Origin: Apiospora phragmitis
Taxonomy: Eukaryota; Ascomycota; Sordariomycetes; Amphisphaeriales; Apiosporaceae
NCBI GenBank assembly: GCA_038363925.1
Contig: JAQQWL010000011.1
Span: 4,526,001-4,590,000, forward strand
Direction: 5' to 3'
DNA length: 64,000 nt
Shown: positions 25,443 through 36,510 of the stretch, one piece after another
Layout: each line of letters begins with the position of its first letter
Numbering within the stretch: the first letter of the stretch is position 1
Notes under the pieces: model-generated
The model's database searches: none
The model's input: the letters and a program-made list of their open reading frames with translations, nothing else
Told to the model about the DNA's origin: nothing
Position numbers and translations under genes: made by a program

Positions 25443-26370
25443 ATGGAGGCCCGTATCCTCAATGCCGTCTACCGCTTCGGCCTTCCCGCCTTTGGTGCGG
25501 TCGCCCTGGCTCAGCAGTCCATGTACGATGTCCGTGGAGGAACCAGAGCCGTCATCTTCGACAGATTAAAGGGTGTGAAGGAGGAGGTCATCAGCGAGGG
25601 CACACATTTCCTGGTTCCTTGGTTACAACGATCAATCCACTTCGACGTCCGAACCAAGCCGCGCAACATCGCCACGACAACGGGTAGCAAGGATTTGCAG
25701 ATGGTTAGCTTGACGCTGAGAGTATTGCACCGACCAGAAGTCAAGTCGCTGCCAAAGATTTACCAGGTAAGCCGGGGCTTGGAGAGAGGCAGCTGCGCTT
25801 CATGAGCCGGCTTAGTCTTCGGCGTCGACAAAAACTTCCACTAACATGATATAACAGAATCTTGGCACAGATTACGATGAGAGAGTACTGCCCTCCATCG
25901 GTAACGAAGTCTTGAAGTCTATTGTCGCCCAGTTCGATGCCGCAGAACTTATTACGCAGCGTGAAGCTGTTTCCAACCGCATCCGGTCAGATTTGATGAA
26001 GCGCGCATCCGAGTTCAACATTGCACTGGAGGATGTCTCTATTACACACATGACTTTCGGAAAGGAGTTCACCAAGGCCGTCGAGCAGAAGCAGATTGCC
26101 CAGCAGGACGCTGAGCGTGCGCGCTTCATTGTCGAGAAGGCCGAGCAGGAGCGTCAAGCCAACGTTATCCGCGCCGAGGGTGAAGCCGAAAGCGCGGAGA
26201 CCATTAGCAAGGCTATTGCCAAGGCCGGTGACGGTCTGCTCCAGCTCCGAAGGATCGAGGCCAGCAGAGAGATTGCGCAGACGCTTGCGACGAACCCCAA
26301 CGTTGCCTACTTGCCCAGTGGAAACGGCAAGAATGGTGGCCAATTCCTGCTTTCCGTAGGAAAGGCCTAA
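25443..26370 (+). CDS. PHB1: Prohibitin-1
   Basis: Subunit of the ring-shaped prohibitin complex that scaffolds the inner mitochondrial membrane and regulates the m-AAA protease. Exons 25,443-25,766 and 25,858-26,370 (91-nt intron, GTAAGC...AACAG) encode 278 residues. A short N-terminal membrane anchor is followed by [18 protein letters not shown], the SPFH/band 7 domain ([34 protein letters not shown]) and a coiled coil from about residue 180. A longer in-frame start 72 nt upstream is less likely because MEARI matches the usual family start region. Confidence 0.96.
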
Positions 26371-26973
26371 GCTAAGGTGTTGATATTAAGCGAGAGGAGT
26401 GCCAGCTAGACGAAGCGAGGGAGTCTTTTGGCAATGTATTATAGGGAGTGGTGGCCCCGATTCTCCGCTTCGGGTTACGATACGAATAATATGTGCTACT
26501 TATTAGTCACCAAAGTGCCTGCGTTGTACTGCAATGCAGGAGATGATCAATGCTCTGTCAAACCAAGCATGACCAAACCGCTCTCAATTCAAATGAAATA
26601 AATCAACCACTTCCTAGAGGCAATCGGTGTTTAAGCAGAACCCAGTAAATGGATATGATATGGATATCTAGTAGAGTATTTCTGTCTTATAAGACAGTAG
26701 TAGTTCGGGCGGTCAGCCATGATGCAATGTGAACAATGTATTGAAACCGAACTGTTACAATATCAAATGCCATGTCAGTAGATTGTTATCTCATTACTGT
26801 CACTGGATTGCGGTGGTGAGTTTAGTAAGTACAGCCGCACAACGCCTAAAGGTGGATCGGCAAATTCTCGGTTCATCTACCGAAGCTCGGCCTGCTTTGA
26901 ACCTCGACCCAAGTCAACGTCAAGACGAACATCTCAATCACCAACAAGCAATTGCCGCGTCAAATCAGCCTCC
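26371..26973. other. Intergenic region PHB1 / complex I subunit
   Basis: 3' flank of PHB1 and 5' flank of the next gene. It includes short GATATGGATAT repeats near 26,651-26,666. No gene is seen. Confidence 0.5.
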
Positions 26974-27795
26974 ATGGCCTCCAAAGCAGTAGCCAAAACT
27001 GCCGGAGGCGTAGTGAGCATCAGCCAGGTACGAGATGCCTACCTTCGCCCGAGTCTCGCTGCCCAATGACCCCAGCCCAGGCAGACCGCTTACCTTGTTC
27101 GTGCCGACGTCCCTACTTACTTTATCTAACATCAATACCCCCCTTTCTAGAAATACACTCTCGAGCCGACCGGTGTCTGGCAGCGCGTCCGCCGCGCCTT
27201 CGCCATCGACCCCAACCGCAGCAGCGGCGTCCCCCTGAACCCGACCTACCGCCTGCCGACCCCGGGCGGCACGGACCCGATGCTGTACGACGACCCCGTG
27301 ACCGTCCCCGCGGGCGACATCGCCGACAACCCGTACTGGAAGCGGGACGCGCGGCGTGCGTACCCGACGCTGTCGTTCGTCAACCAGGGCGACGCCGTGG
27401 CGCTGCTGGGCGTCGGCTCGGCCGCGGCCCCCAAGCAGGAGCTGGTCGGCGAGGCGGGCGAGAAGGCGCTCGCGGTCGCGCGCGAGGAGGGCCAGCAGAA
27501 GGGCCTCGCCGAGTTCTTCGAGGCCAAGGGCCGGCAGGGCGTCGCCACCGCCGCCGCCGACCTGTTCGTCAACGGGCTGCCGCCCATGCCCAGCGGCCAG
27601 GCGCTCAAGGCGGATAACAGTGGCGCTTGGGAGGTCAAGGAGTACGAGCTGCTCGAGGACCAGTCTTACGGCGATGGGTGCGTTTCCCCCAATTTTTTCT
27701 TCTTCTCTCCATTCTCAGATAACTACGGGAGTAAAAAAAGACGAAGAGAAGACTTGCTAACGTTTCACAGATACCCCTGCCGGACGTTCAAATAG
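26974..27795 (+). CDS. NADH:ubiquinone oxidoreductase 21.3 kDa subunit
   Basis: Accessory subunit of mitochondrial complex I, like the Neurospora 21.3 kDa subunit. Three exons, 26,974-27,027, 27,151-27,677 and 27,771-27,795, give 201 residues. KYTLEPTGVWQRVRR and PVTVPAGDIADNPYWKRDAR are family hallmarks, and the last exon supplies the conserved end GYPCRTFK. The second intron uses a GTGCGT donor. Exon 2 is much more GC-rich (third positions nearly all G or C) than neighbouring genes. It lies third in a run of inner-membrane genes with QCR8 and PHB1. Confidence 0.92.
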
Positions 27796-28224
27796 ACGAA
27801 GAAGGGCGGGCGACGAGATGGTCAAACGAGGACAAAGACAGTGTACATAACCTAGCAGAAGATGGCATAGAATCATATTGTGGTCTAAAACCTTACTTGG
27901 CTGAGATGGCCGTATTTCCTCTCCTTGCATGTGTATATGCCGCATTTCTAAGCTGCGGGCGAGAGCCGTCGCACTTCCGTTTCCCAGTATTTATGCTGCT
28001 GTTTCTCCTCAACCAGTGTAGACAGGGGTGCATTTCTGGGTTGCAACAACCAAAGTCACTGTTGCCCAATGGGCAACTTCCTGCCTAAGAAGGCAATGGA
28101 AACGTGACGTCGCTGGTAGGTTTGCGCAACATGCCCCATGGCCCAACTCCAAGTGTAGAGTAAAGACTCCATGCTATAAACATGTGGGTTCGTATAATTC
28201 CGAATTTGATGAACTGGGTTCCTT
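27796..28224. other. Convergent intergenic region
   Basis: 3' flanks of the complex I subunit gene and LTO1. No gene or repeat was recognised. Confidence 0.5.
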
Positions 28225-28776
28225 TCATATCTCATTCCGCGCTGGCCCAGCAGTACTCTTTTCTGTACTGGCCCTCTCGCTTTCCTCGCCGATCCCCCTT
28301 TCGACAATCTTCAGCTTCCCCTGGGCCCTTTTGAACCGGTCATCAAAGTCATTCACTGCTTCGTCCGTGTTCTCGGTAGACAGGGTACCTGGTTCGGCAA
28401 GCGCGTAAAGTGACGTGATGTTCTTCTCCAGTCTCGCATTGCTGTTATTGATGGGCGGGAGGCTTGTTATGCTGTTGCTACCAGGTTCCTGGCCCTGGCT
28501 CTGTGTATCCCCTGATGACTGCCGCGGTACCGCAGCCTCCGCTGCAGCCTCTCGCTCGGTATGGGCTTTCTGCAAGTTGGGAATGCGGTTGGCCCAGATG
28601 ACGGCTTTGCTCTGCAGGCGCCCGGCTTCCATGAACTTTTCATAGCCTTTCTTCAGGCCAACTGAGCGACCTTCGATCTTGCCGGCTTGAAAGCCGTCGT
28701 CATAGCCTAGTTTGTACCCCTGGTCGTAGTATTGGTCTTCGAGGTTCAGGACCTCGTCAAAGGGATCTGATGCCAT
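28225..28776 (-). CDS. LTO1: Lto1/Yae1-type Fe-S maturation adaptor
   Basis: Single exon, 183 residues, starting MASDPFDEVLNLEDQYY. The block GYKLGYDDGFQAGKIEGRSV with spaced glycines is the deca-GX3 motif of the Lto1/Yae1 (ORAOV1) family. In yeast Lto1 and Yae1 form a complex that hands the ABC protein Rli1 to the cytosolic Fe-S assembly machinery. The second half is low-complexity. The protein ends ARNEI and lacks the C-terminal tryptophan that yeast Lto1 uses to bind the targeting complex. Divergent from methionyl-tRNA synthetase (563 bp between starts). Confidence 0.85.
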   Translation of the reverse strand: MASDPFDEVLNLEDQYYDQGYKLGYDDGFQAGKIEGRSVGLKKGYEKFMEAGRLQSKAVIWANRIPNLQKAHTEREAAAEAAVPRQSSGDTQSQGQEPGSNSITSLPPINNSNARLEKNITSLYALAEPGTLSTENTDEAVNDFDDRFKRAQGKLKIVERGIGEESERASTEKSTAGPARNEI

Positions 28777-29339
28777 GGGTCTCACTGAACGGTTCAGGTA
28801 TTCGATAAGAAGGGTCCGGATTAGTATGAAGTGAACCTTCAACGGCCTCTGGGTTTCGTATATATAAAACAGAGTAAAGTATCACTACTGAAAATAAATA
28901 GCTTATTCAAGCCCGAACGCTGAACCAATTAGGTAGGTGTACGGGGACAGCCGGTAAGCTGGTACGGACGGGTACACACGCTGATCTAATGGAGGGGCAT
29001 CTCTTTTTGCTGACCACCCCGCCATAAACTCGCCCGCTCAGATACCCAGAGACTGGCCCAATTACTCGCCCGACTTATTCTGACTTGTTCTGCTTTTTTC
29101 GTCTCGTTGGCAATACAAAACAAATTCTCAGTCCCGAGGATCGTTCGTTTTGTGAGTTAAACAGAAGGCGCTAGTGGACCATATACTGCCACTCCCTTTG
29201 TTGCGCATCGTTCACTCCCATCTTTTTTACATCATCCCAGGGAACCCACTTCTCCCACTCAAGCTCACTTACTGCGATATACCCCGCCATCCATTGATTG
29301 ATTGACGGACTCTGCGAGAATAAGAAAAGGCCGTCGAAT
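28777..29339. promoter_or_regulatory. Divergent promoter region LTO1 / methionyl-tRNA synthetase
   Basis: 563 bp separating the two start codons. It is pyrimidine-rich towards the synthetase start. Promoter function is inferred from layout. Confidence 0.45.
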
Positions 29340-31284
29340 ATGGCGACCCCCAACGTCATTCTCCCCGAGAAGGGCAAGGAAAACATTCTCATCACGAGCG
29401 CATTGCCCTACGTGAACAATGTGCCCCATCTTGGCAACATCATCGGTTCGCTGCTCAGTGCCGATGTCTTCTCCAGATATAGCAAGCTGAGGAATCGCCC
29501 GACCCTGTTCATTTGCGGCACCGACGAGTACGGCACCGCCACCGAGACCAAGGCACTCGAGACCAAGCAGACCCCCCAGCAGCTGTGCGACGAGTTCCAC
29601 GCCAAGCACAAAGACATCTACGACTGGTTCGAGCTGGGCTTCGACTACTTTGGCCGCACCACCACGCCCAAGCAGACCGAGATCGTCCAGGACATCTTCC
29701 TGAAGCTTCACAAGAACGGCTACCTCGAGGAGCGCACCACCACCCAGCCCTACTGCGAACACCCGGACCACAAGGCCTTCTTGGCCGACCGCTTCGTCGA
29801 GGGAACTTGCCCCAAGTGCCAGTACGACGACGCCCGAGGTGACCAATGCGACAAGTGCGGCCAACTGCTCGACCCCCTGGAGCTGATCAACCCCAAGTGC
29901 AAGGTCGACAACACCACCCCTGTCCCCAAGGACACCACTCACATCTTCCTGCGACTGGACAAGCTGTCGCCCGAGATCGTCAAGTGGGTGGAGAAATCGA
30001 GCACTGAGGGCAAGTGGTCTTCTAATGGCATCGCCATCACAAAGTCGTGGCTGGAGAAGAGGACTGGAGGGCCGAAGCATCACCCGAGATCTCAAGTGGG
30101 GTGTGCCTGTACCGCTCAAGGGCTTCGAGAACAAAGTCATGTACGTGTGGTTCGACGCCTGCATCGGTTATCCTAGCATCACGGCCAACTACACGGATGA
30201 GTGGGAGCAGTGGTGGCGCAATCCCGATGATGTCAAGCTCTACCAGTTCATGGGCAAGGACAACGTTCCCTTCCACACCGTCATTTTCCCCGGTTCGCAG
30301 ATAGGCACGGGTGACAAGTGGACGCAGCTCAACACCATCTCGACTTGCGAGTACCTCAACTACGAGAATACCAAGTTCTCCAAGTCGCGCGGCGTGGGTG
30401 TGTTTGGCGACCAAGCCAAGGACACGGGCATTCCTCCCTCGGTGTGGCGATACTACCTGCTGGCCAGCCGACCCGAGACGGGTGACACGCAGTTCATGTG
30501 GGCCGACTTTGTTGCCGCCAACAACAACGAACTGTTGGCCAACTTTGGCAACTTCTGCAACCGTGTGATCAAGTTTGTCAATGCCAAATTCGAGGGCAAG
30601 GTTCCCGAGTTCTCGGCTTTCTATGCAGATGAGAGCTTTGACTTCCCCGCCTGGATTGCCGAGGTCAATGGCGCTCTCAAGGAATACAACGATCTCATGG
30701 AGGAGGTGCACCTGAGGTCTGGTATCAAGAAGGTGCTGGAGATTAGCTCCAAGGGCAACAACCTGCTGCAGTACCGCTTGGACAACGCTGCTCTCAACGA
30801 CCACCCCGAGAGAACCAAGACGGTCATTGGTTTGGCCCTGAACCTCTGCAGCCTTCTTGCATCCATCTCCTCCCCGTACATGCCCTCCACATCGACTTCT
30901 CTTATGGAGCAGCTGAACGCGCCCCTTGCCTCAATTCCCAACATCTTCGACACGGCGGCCATCAAGCCTGGACACCAGATTGCCAAGGCAGCCTACCTTT
31001 TCTCCAGGATAGATGACAAGAAGGTGGCTGAGTGGAAGGAAAAGTTCGGTGGCACACAGGCAACACGGGCGGCCGAGGAAGCTGCCAAGAAGAAGAAGCA
31101 GGAGGACAAGGAGCGCAAGAAGGCGCGAAAGGCGGAGAAGAAAGCGGCCGAGGGCGGAGCCAAGCCCGAGATGGACGGCACCGTGAAGAACCTGCCCATC
31201 CGTAAGAAGGTGCTAGACAAGGAGGGCCCGCTCACAACCAGTGCCAGCACGGTCCCTGAATGCACAGCCCCCAAGACGGATTAA
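29340..31284 (+). CDS. MES1: Cytosolic methionyl-tRNA synthetase, frameshifted
   Basis: Class I aminoacyl-tRNA synthetase that charges tRNA-Met. The protein starts MATPNVILPEKGKENILITS. The HIGH motif is HLGN at residues 30-33, the zinc-binding CPKC...CDKCG knuckle lies at about 156-174, and the KMSKS loop is KFSKS at about 345-349. The C-terminus is a lysine/alanine-rich tail after about residue 575. No intron is needed. The frame changes at about 30,060, where GAGAAGAGGACTG carries one base more than the family sequence (SWLEK followed directly by GLEGRSITRDL). With that base removed the product is 647 residues. A 43-nt intron could restore the frame but would remove conserved residues, so it is unlikely. 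Confidence 0.93.
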
Positions 31285-31855
31285 AGGGAATTATTGGGCT
31301 TTCGGCGTTTGGGGGGGGGGGATAGTCCAGGTAGATGAGTAGAGCTTGGCCATGGAAAGGACCAAAGCCAATTTTCAAATTCATGTGGCTTCATTCGCAC
31401 CATTTTCACATGAACAAATAGGGGATGGAGCCAGAATAAATCAAGCGTAGCAAAAGATTGAAGGGATTCCGTATGCCGTGACTTTGGGAGATGTACTTGT
31501 AGGTAGCAGTGGAAGGCGAGATGTTCAAGCTATTGCAATACGACCTCTTTACATGGCATCAGAGATTAGACGTCAATGTGTGATGTTGTTGCTTATGTTG
31601 GTATAACAAGAATAAGACCCCGTGTTGCTATAGAAAGAAGATATACTATAGCTCTCCTTAAACAGACCTACGTAGCTCCCTGGGACTGGTTACTTTGCGC
31701 TCAATGTTAAGTGGACCGCCGGCCAGCAAGCTTCAACCCCACCATCCAAGCACCATTGAATTGAACCCATCCCACTTGCCCACATACTACCGACTTGAAG
31801 ACTTTACAATCAAATCACTTGATTCAGGCTATTCACGCCGCCCACACCCGACAAC
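31285..31855. other. Intergenic region before NAA10
   Basis: Contains a run of ten G at about 31,311-31,320 and AT-rich 3' flank. No gene is seen. Confidence 0.5.
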
Positions 31856-32683
31856 ATGGATATTCGCTTGCTGAGGTCCAGCGACCTCCCGCTGATCCAG
31901 CATGCCAACCTCGAGAACCTGCCCGAGAACTACTTCATGAAGTACTACCTCTACCACGCCCTGTCGTGGCCCCAGCTGTCCTACGTCGCCGTCGACGTCT
32001 CGCGCCCCAAGAAGACCCCCTACGACTACCCCAAGATTGTCGGCTACGTCCTGGCCAAGATGGAGGAGGAGCCCACCGACGGCATTCAGCACGGCCACAT
32101 CACCAGTCTCTCCGTCATGCGCACCCACCGCAAGCTGGGCATCGCCGAGAAGCTCATGAGGCAAAGTCGTACGTTCCTCTTTCTCTTTTTCTTCACTATA
32201 ATCCCCGTGACCCTCCTGCTTGTAAAATATGTAATACTGGAAAGAAGAAGAAAACTAGACTTATGGGCTGACAAGACGGACACCCAATCAGAATTAGCCA
32301 TGGTCGAGACCTTCGGCGCCCAGTACGTTTCCCTGCACGTGCGCGTCTCCAACAAGGCCGCCATCCACCTCTACTCCAAGACGCTCGGCTTTGACCGCGA
32401 GAAGATCGAGGAGAAGTACTACGCCGACGGCGAGGACGCCCACTGCATGAAGCTGGACCTGTCGTCGATCAAGGAGCAGGTCGCCGCCTTCGCCGGCGGC
32501 GACGACTCGGACGAGGCATCCGAGGCCGAAGACGAGGGCGACCCGGTTGGCGACGTCGGCAAGGCCGGCGACGAGGGCAAGCAGATGCCCTCGCGGCCCA
32601 AGGAGACCAAGCGCAAGGTCAAGGTCGGCCGGCCGCTGGGCGTCGCGGGCCTGGTCGAGAAGGACGAGAGCAAACATCCCTAG
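31856..32683 (+). CDS. ARD1: N-terminal acetyltransferase A catalytic subunit
   Basis: GNAT-fold enzyme (Naa10/Ard1) that acetylates nascent proteins at the ribosome with Naa15. Exons 31,856-32,168 and 32,292-32,683 (123-nt intron) give 234 residues. [19 protein letters not shown] and [19 protein letters not shown] are diagnostic. The acetyl-CoA loop is [13 protein letters not shown] at about residues 88-101. I chose the acceptor CAATCAG at 32,291, not the later TTAG, because it restores the conserved [14 protein letters not shown]. The tail after about residue 155 is acidic then basic and disordered. Confidence 0.94.
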   Translation: MDIRLLRSSDLPLIQHANLENLPENYFMKYYLYHALSWPQLSYVAVDVSRPKKTPYDYPKIVGYVLAKMEEEPTDGIQHGHITSLSVMRTHRKLGIAEKLMRQSRTFLFLFFFTIIPVTLLLVKYVILERRRKLDLWADKTDTQSELAMVETFGAQYVSLHVRVSNKAAIHLYSKTLGFDREKIEEKYYADGEDAHCMKLDLSSIKEQVAAFAGGDDSDEASEAEDEGDPVGDVGKAGDEGKQMPSRPKETKRKVKVGRPLGVAGLVEKDESKHP

Positions 32684-33450
32684 GGCGGCTGTTTGAGACG
32701 TCACGTCTGCCACTAAAGGAGCAACCTGCCCGCCTACCTACATGCTGGATTCAAACGAATTGCATACCGCATGGTCGGTCGGTTTGTCGGATCACTAAGG
32801 GGGAGCAAAGTAGAACCAGCCGTTGTTGGTTTCCCTTTTCGAACAGCGATAGACACAAGAACTATTTGCTGCAATTGAAGTTGAGACATGCACAAAAGGG
32901 GGCACGCACATATATGTATGCCCACTTCCATCGTTACCGGAAAGGAATAGACAAAAGAGAGAATGGTCCGCTAGATACCATTATGTGTTTCATGCGTTAG
33001 AAAGGCAGCCAGCCAGCTGTCCACGGACAACGAATGAATAAAGACTAAAAAATGACAGTGACTGCAACACTTCTCCGCCTATCTGCGGACTGTGATACTT
33101 GGAGAGGGACATCGACCATTCATTCATTCCCTACAACTTTGGGAGGTCACTCGGATAAGAGATATCCATGTACTACTCCGTAGTAGAATCCATATACAGA
33201 TGTTGCTCGTAGGAATCACCGGGAATGATTTGAGTTTTCTCATAAGCTTTATTTTGTATTCCTATTTCTATTTGAAAAAAACCGCTATTTTGGGGGATGG
33301 ATCACCTCTCTTTTTGGATTTGAGTGGTAGGTTAAACAGAAGAATGTAGGCCAGAAGTCACCGTCATCATCATCAAGTCATTAATGCCCTTCGCCAAGAG
33401 TCAGTTCACCATCCATACCACCCTTCACACCTTTCCCCTGAACTTCACTT
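32684..33450. other. Convergent intergenic region
   Basis: 3' flanks of NAA10 and of the large minus-strand gene. Contains several short AT-rich and pyrimidine runs but no recognisable gene or repeat. Confidence 0.5.
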
Positions 33451-36400
33451 TCAAGGTCTCGTAGCAGCCGCCTCGTCTTCTGCCAGTTCTCGCACGAACT
33501 CCTCGTCCGCCTCCAACCTCAACGCCTCGATCCGCCTGCTCATCTCGTCGATATCGGACCCCAGCCTCTCGTACTCCTGCTGCGCCGGGCTCTGCGTCTT
33601 CTGCGTCTTCGAGCCCCCATTCCCAGCTTGAGCGGCGGCGACACCCTCTGCTTGGATGGTCTGCTCGAGCCGGTACAAGTTGCTCATCTTGGCCTCGAGC
33701 TCGGACTCGAGAGAGACGATGACTTCGTACTTTTTCTCAACCGAGCGACTGTTGCTATTATGATCACGTACGACGCCAGTTTCTTGGCCACCACCACCAC
33801 CAACCACATCGCCATTACCGACACCTGGAACCGGCACGCCTCGTTCAGCAGCAGCAGCGGTGGCAGCAGTATGACGGGCATGTTCGCGTGCCGCGTCCGC
33901 ATGCGCCTGTGCTCCTGACGTCGTGCTCCACGCATGTCGCATGGCCGTCTCTCGAGCGATCCGGACCCATTCACGGGCATTCTCTCGCGCGTCGAAGGCC
34001 CGGCCGAAGGACGACCAGCCGCCTCCACCGCCGTATGCACGTGCCGCCTCTCTCGCCTGATTGAGCCCTCTATCACGGGATGCCTGGGCATTGGCCAAAG
34101 CAGCATCTCGCGATGCGTGCGCATCCGTTAGCGCAGCGTCCCGTGATAGTTGAGCTCTATCCCTGGCTTGTTGCGCGTTAAATAGTGCAGCGTCCCACGA
34201 CGCTTGGGCATCCCTCAGTGTAGCATCTCGCGATATTTGCGCTCTTTCTCTGGCCTGTTGCGCAGTTGCCAAGGCAGCATCTCGTGATGCTTGAGCGTTG
34301 ACCAGGCCGGCATCCCGCAACGCCTGGGCTCCTTCTCTGGCCTGTTGCGCGTTTGCCAAAGCGGCATCTCGCGATGCTTGACCGTTCGCCAAGCCGGCAT
34401 CCCGTGACGCCTGAGCTCGTGCTCTGGCCTCTTGTGCGCTGGCCAGCGCTGCCTGCCGCGAGGATTCTGCTTGATCCTGGACTTGTTGGGCGCTCTCTAA
34501 TGCAGCTTGTCGCTCTAGTAAAGCGTGATCTTGAGCCTCTTGAGCTCGCTCAGTTGCTGCCTTCCTTGTTGCTTCTGCTTCCTCTCTAGCCTCCTTAGCT
34601 TTTTCATCACTAGAAGGAATGTCTGGATCGTTATAGTGAGTCTGGCCATCCCAGCTACCACAGCTACCAGAGCCACGTCTCCCCGATGGGCCACCAAAGA
34701 GTCCCATGCCGCCCAAGAAACCTGGACCGCCAGCTCTCCCAGGCCCGAAACCGAAAGGGCTCGGCCCCTGGTGCAGAGGTGGTCCATGGTGTGGAGGACC
34801 GTGGTGCGGAAGAGCATGGTGGTGCGAAGGTCCTTGGTGATGTAGCCCACGATGTGGTGGGCCCCTATGGTGCGGAGAGCCGGCGTGAGGTGGTCTCGGA
34901 AATCCTGGAACAACTCCTGCTATCCCAGCCATACCGAAGCCAGCCCCAGGAGTTTCGGCTGCTGGATGCGGCTCTCCCCTGCGACACTCTCGCTCGGATC
35001 GGCGGCGGTCTCTCCTGCCTCGTCTGTGTTCGCCCCTTTCGGCATTTCTCCGTGCCTTGCGGTCCTTCTTTTTGTTCTTCTTTTGCGTCTTCTTCTCCTT
35101 CTTGGCAAGCTTGCGCATCGCCTTCTGCGATTTCTTGACCTCCTTCCATTCGGCTAGCAAGCGCTTCACCTCGGCTCTCTGGGCGGCATCGGCCGGGCCC
35201 TTCGCCGAATTTGACTTGGCGGCCTTGATCTCTGCCTTCACTCGCTTGAACTCCGCCTTTGAGACAAGGTGGCCGCTGTTTTGCACCCACTGTGATACGG
35301 ACTGTTCCACAATAGGGATCTGCGAGTCTTTCAGGCCGTCCCAGTCAGGCAATGAGCCAAGGGAGGAATCAGAGTCGGACGAGTACGTCGAGTCGTCGCT
35401 GGAGGCTGAACTGGATGAGGAGGACCGGCCCCTGCCCCCTCCATGGTGATGGCCGCGACCCCGACCTCGTCCGCGTTCAAACCTATTGTCTTGCCAATGG
35501 CCGTGGTTAAGCCCTTCCGTGGTGTCACCGAACCCACCGCGAGTGCCCAAAGGAGGCGCACGACTTTGATCGACAGCTTGTTCGCCCCATCGAACTCCAT
35601 TACTATCAGCATGGAATGACCGACCAATAGAAACACGATCGCCATTGATGGAGATGGGACCAAAACGAAGACCGTTGCTGTGTGCTTCCATGTTGAAGCG
35701 AGAAGGTCCGAAAAGACCGCCGAGTCCACCAGGTCCCTCTTGCCGTTGTTGCTGCTGCGGGGATCTACCTTGGGGAGGAGGGCTGGCAGCATTGGCAGAG
35801 TCGAATGAAGTGTTCCAGCCTCCGGGGATCCTGGGGGAGCTTGATGGTGGATCGAGGCGTATGGCCACTCCGCGGGGAGCGAAGAAACCCTCGTTCCATT
35901 CGATGACGGTAGAAAGGGTGTCATCGAAACTACGCCTCCGGGGTGGTAGGTCCTCTGCAGACGGCTTGATTTGGTTGACCTGTGCCTCTTCGATCTCGCG
36001 ACTGGTCTCGCTAGTCGGCCGATCATGAACTTCGGCGTGCAGCTTGCGGTCTAGGACTTGAGCATTGACGGACAGCGCATAGTCCGGGATTAGGTAGTTG
36101 ACAAAGGTGTGCCAATCCTGTTCCGTGGTTTGGTGAGAGGCCGCCCATGCTGGATAGGGAAAGTCGGCTGGAGCAGCATTCTCCTGGTACGCGAGGACAT
36201 GGACGACCTCCAAGCCCGCCGAGGGGCTTACAACGGGTCGCGACTCAAAGTATGCCTGAGCCGATGCGGAAGTCACCAGGTCGTCGCCGCCTGAGAAGTT
36301 GTAGTGTGGTTCTCTGGGGGTCTCTGGCGGCGTGTATATGATGTTGCTGTGTGATGACGAGGCTGCTATGGACGCATCGTCTGCGTGGGCATTTGAGCCA

Positions 36401-36510
36401 CTACGTGGTGCGATGGGCGAGCGGGCTGACGCATTTGAATAGATGTCTGTCTCCGAGTATGGCGGAGGAGGGGCATCATCGTCGCGAGGCTCCATGATAG
36501 GAGGTTGCAT
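33451..36510 (-). CDS. Uncharacterised 1,019-residue protein with LEA-like 11-residue repeats
   Basis: A single long open frame with low-complexity but structured composition. The N-terminus (1-100) is acidic/Pro-rich and is followed by a module with DWHTFVNYLIPDYALSVNAQ at about residues 132-151, which looks globular. A Ser-rich segment lies near 355-385, a Lys/Arg-rich segment (KKEKKTQKKNKKKDRKARR) near 465-490, and a His/Pro/Gly-rich segment at about 543-590. From about 630 to 823 the chain is Ala/Gln/Arg-rich and built from 11-residue units such as AQASRDAALAN and AQQARERAQIS, like group 3 LEA proteins. A Gly-rich gap and a C-terminal coiled coil (about 920-1010) follow. I do not recognise the family or function. 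Start could be M1 or M6. Confidence 0.78.
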   Translation of the reverse strand: MQPPIMEPRDDDAPPPPYSETDIYSNASARSPIAPRSGSNAHADDASIAASSSHSNIIYTPPETPREPHYNFSGGDDLVTSASAQAYFESRPVVSPSAGLEVVHVLAYQENAAPADFPYPAWAASHQTTEQDWHTFVNYLIPDYALSVNAQVLDRKLHAEVHDRPTSETSREIEEAQVNQIKPSAEDLPPRRRSFDDTLSTVIEWNEGFFAPRGVAIRLDPPSSSPRIPGGWNTSFDSANAASPPPQGRSPQQQQRQEGPGGLGGLFGPSRFNMEAHSNGLRFGPISINGDRVSIGRSFHADSNGVRWGEQAVDQSRAPPLGTRGGFGDTTEGLNHGHWQDNRFERGRGRGRGHHHGGGRGRSSSSSSASSDDSTYSSDSDSSLGSLPDWDGLKDSQIPIVEQSVSQWVQNSGHLVSKAEFKRVKAEIKAAKSNSAKGPADAAQRAEVKRLLAEWKEVKKSQKAMRKLAKKEKKTQKKNKKKDRKARRNAERGEHRRGRRDRRRSERECRRGEPHPAAETPGAGFGMAGIAGVVPGFPRPPHAGSPHHRGPPHRGLHHQGPSHHHALPHHGPPHHGPPLHQGPSPFGFGPGRAGGPGFLGGMGLFGGPSGRRGSGSCGSWDGQTHYNDPDIPSSDEKAKEAREEAEATRKAATERAQEAQDHALLERQAALESAQQVQDQAESSRQAALASAQEARARAQASRDAGLANGQASRDAALANAQQAREGAQALRDAGLVNAQASRDAALATAQQARERAQISRDATLRDAQASWDAALFNAQQARDRAQLSRDAALTDAHASRDAALANAQASRDRGLNQAREAARAYGGGGGWSSFGRAFDARENAREWVRIARETAMRHAWSTTSGAQAHADAAREHARHTAATAAAAERGVPVPGVGNGDVVGGGGGQETGVVRDHNSNSRSVEKKYEVIVSLESELEAKMSNLYRLEQTIQAEGVAAAQAGNGGSKTQKTQSPAQQEYERLGSDIDEMSRRIEALRLEADEEFVRELAEDEAAATRP

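Noticed and set aside
26952..27760. Long Arg/Pro/Ala-rich plus-strand frames over the complex I subunit
   Set aside because: Out-of-frame readings of a very GC-rich exon. The frame with the conserved 21.3 kDa subunit sequence is the real one.
29265..30804. Long antisense frames opposite methionyl-tRNA synthetase
   Set aside because: Leu/Val-rich shadow translations with no homology. The sense strand is fully explained.
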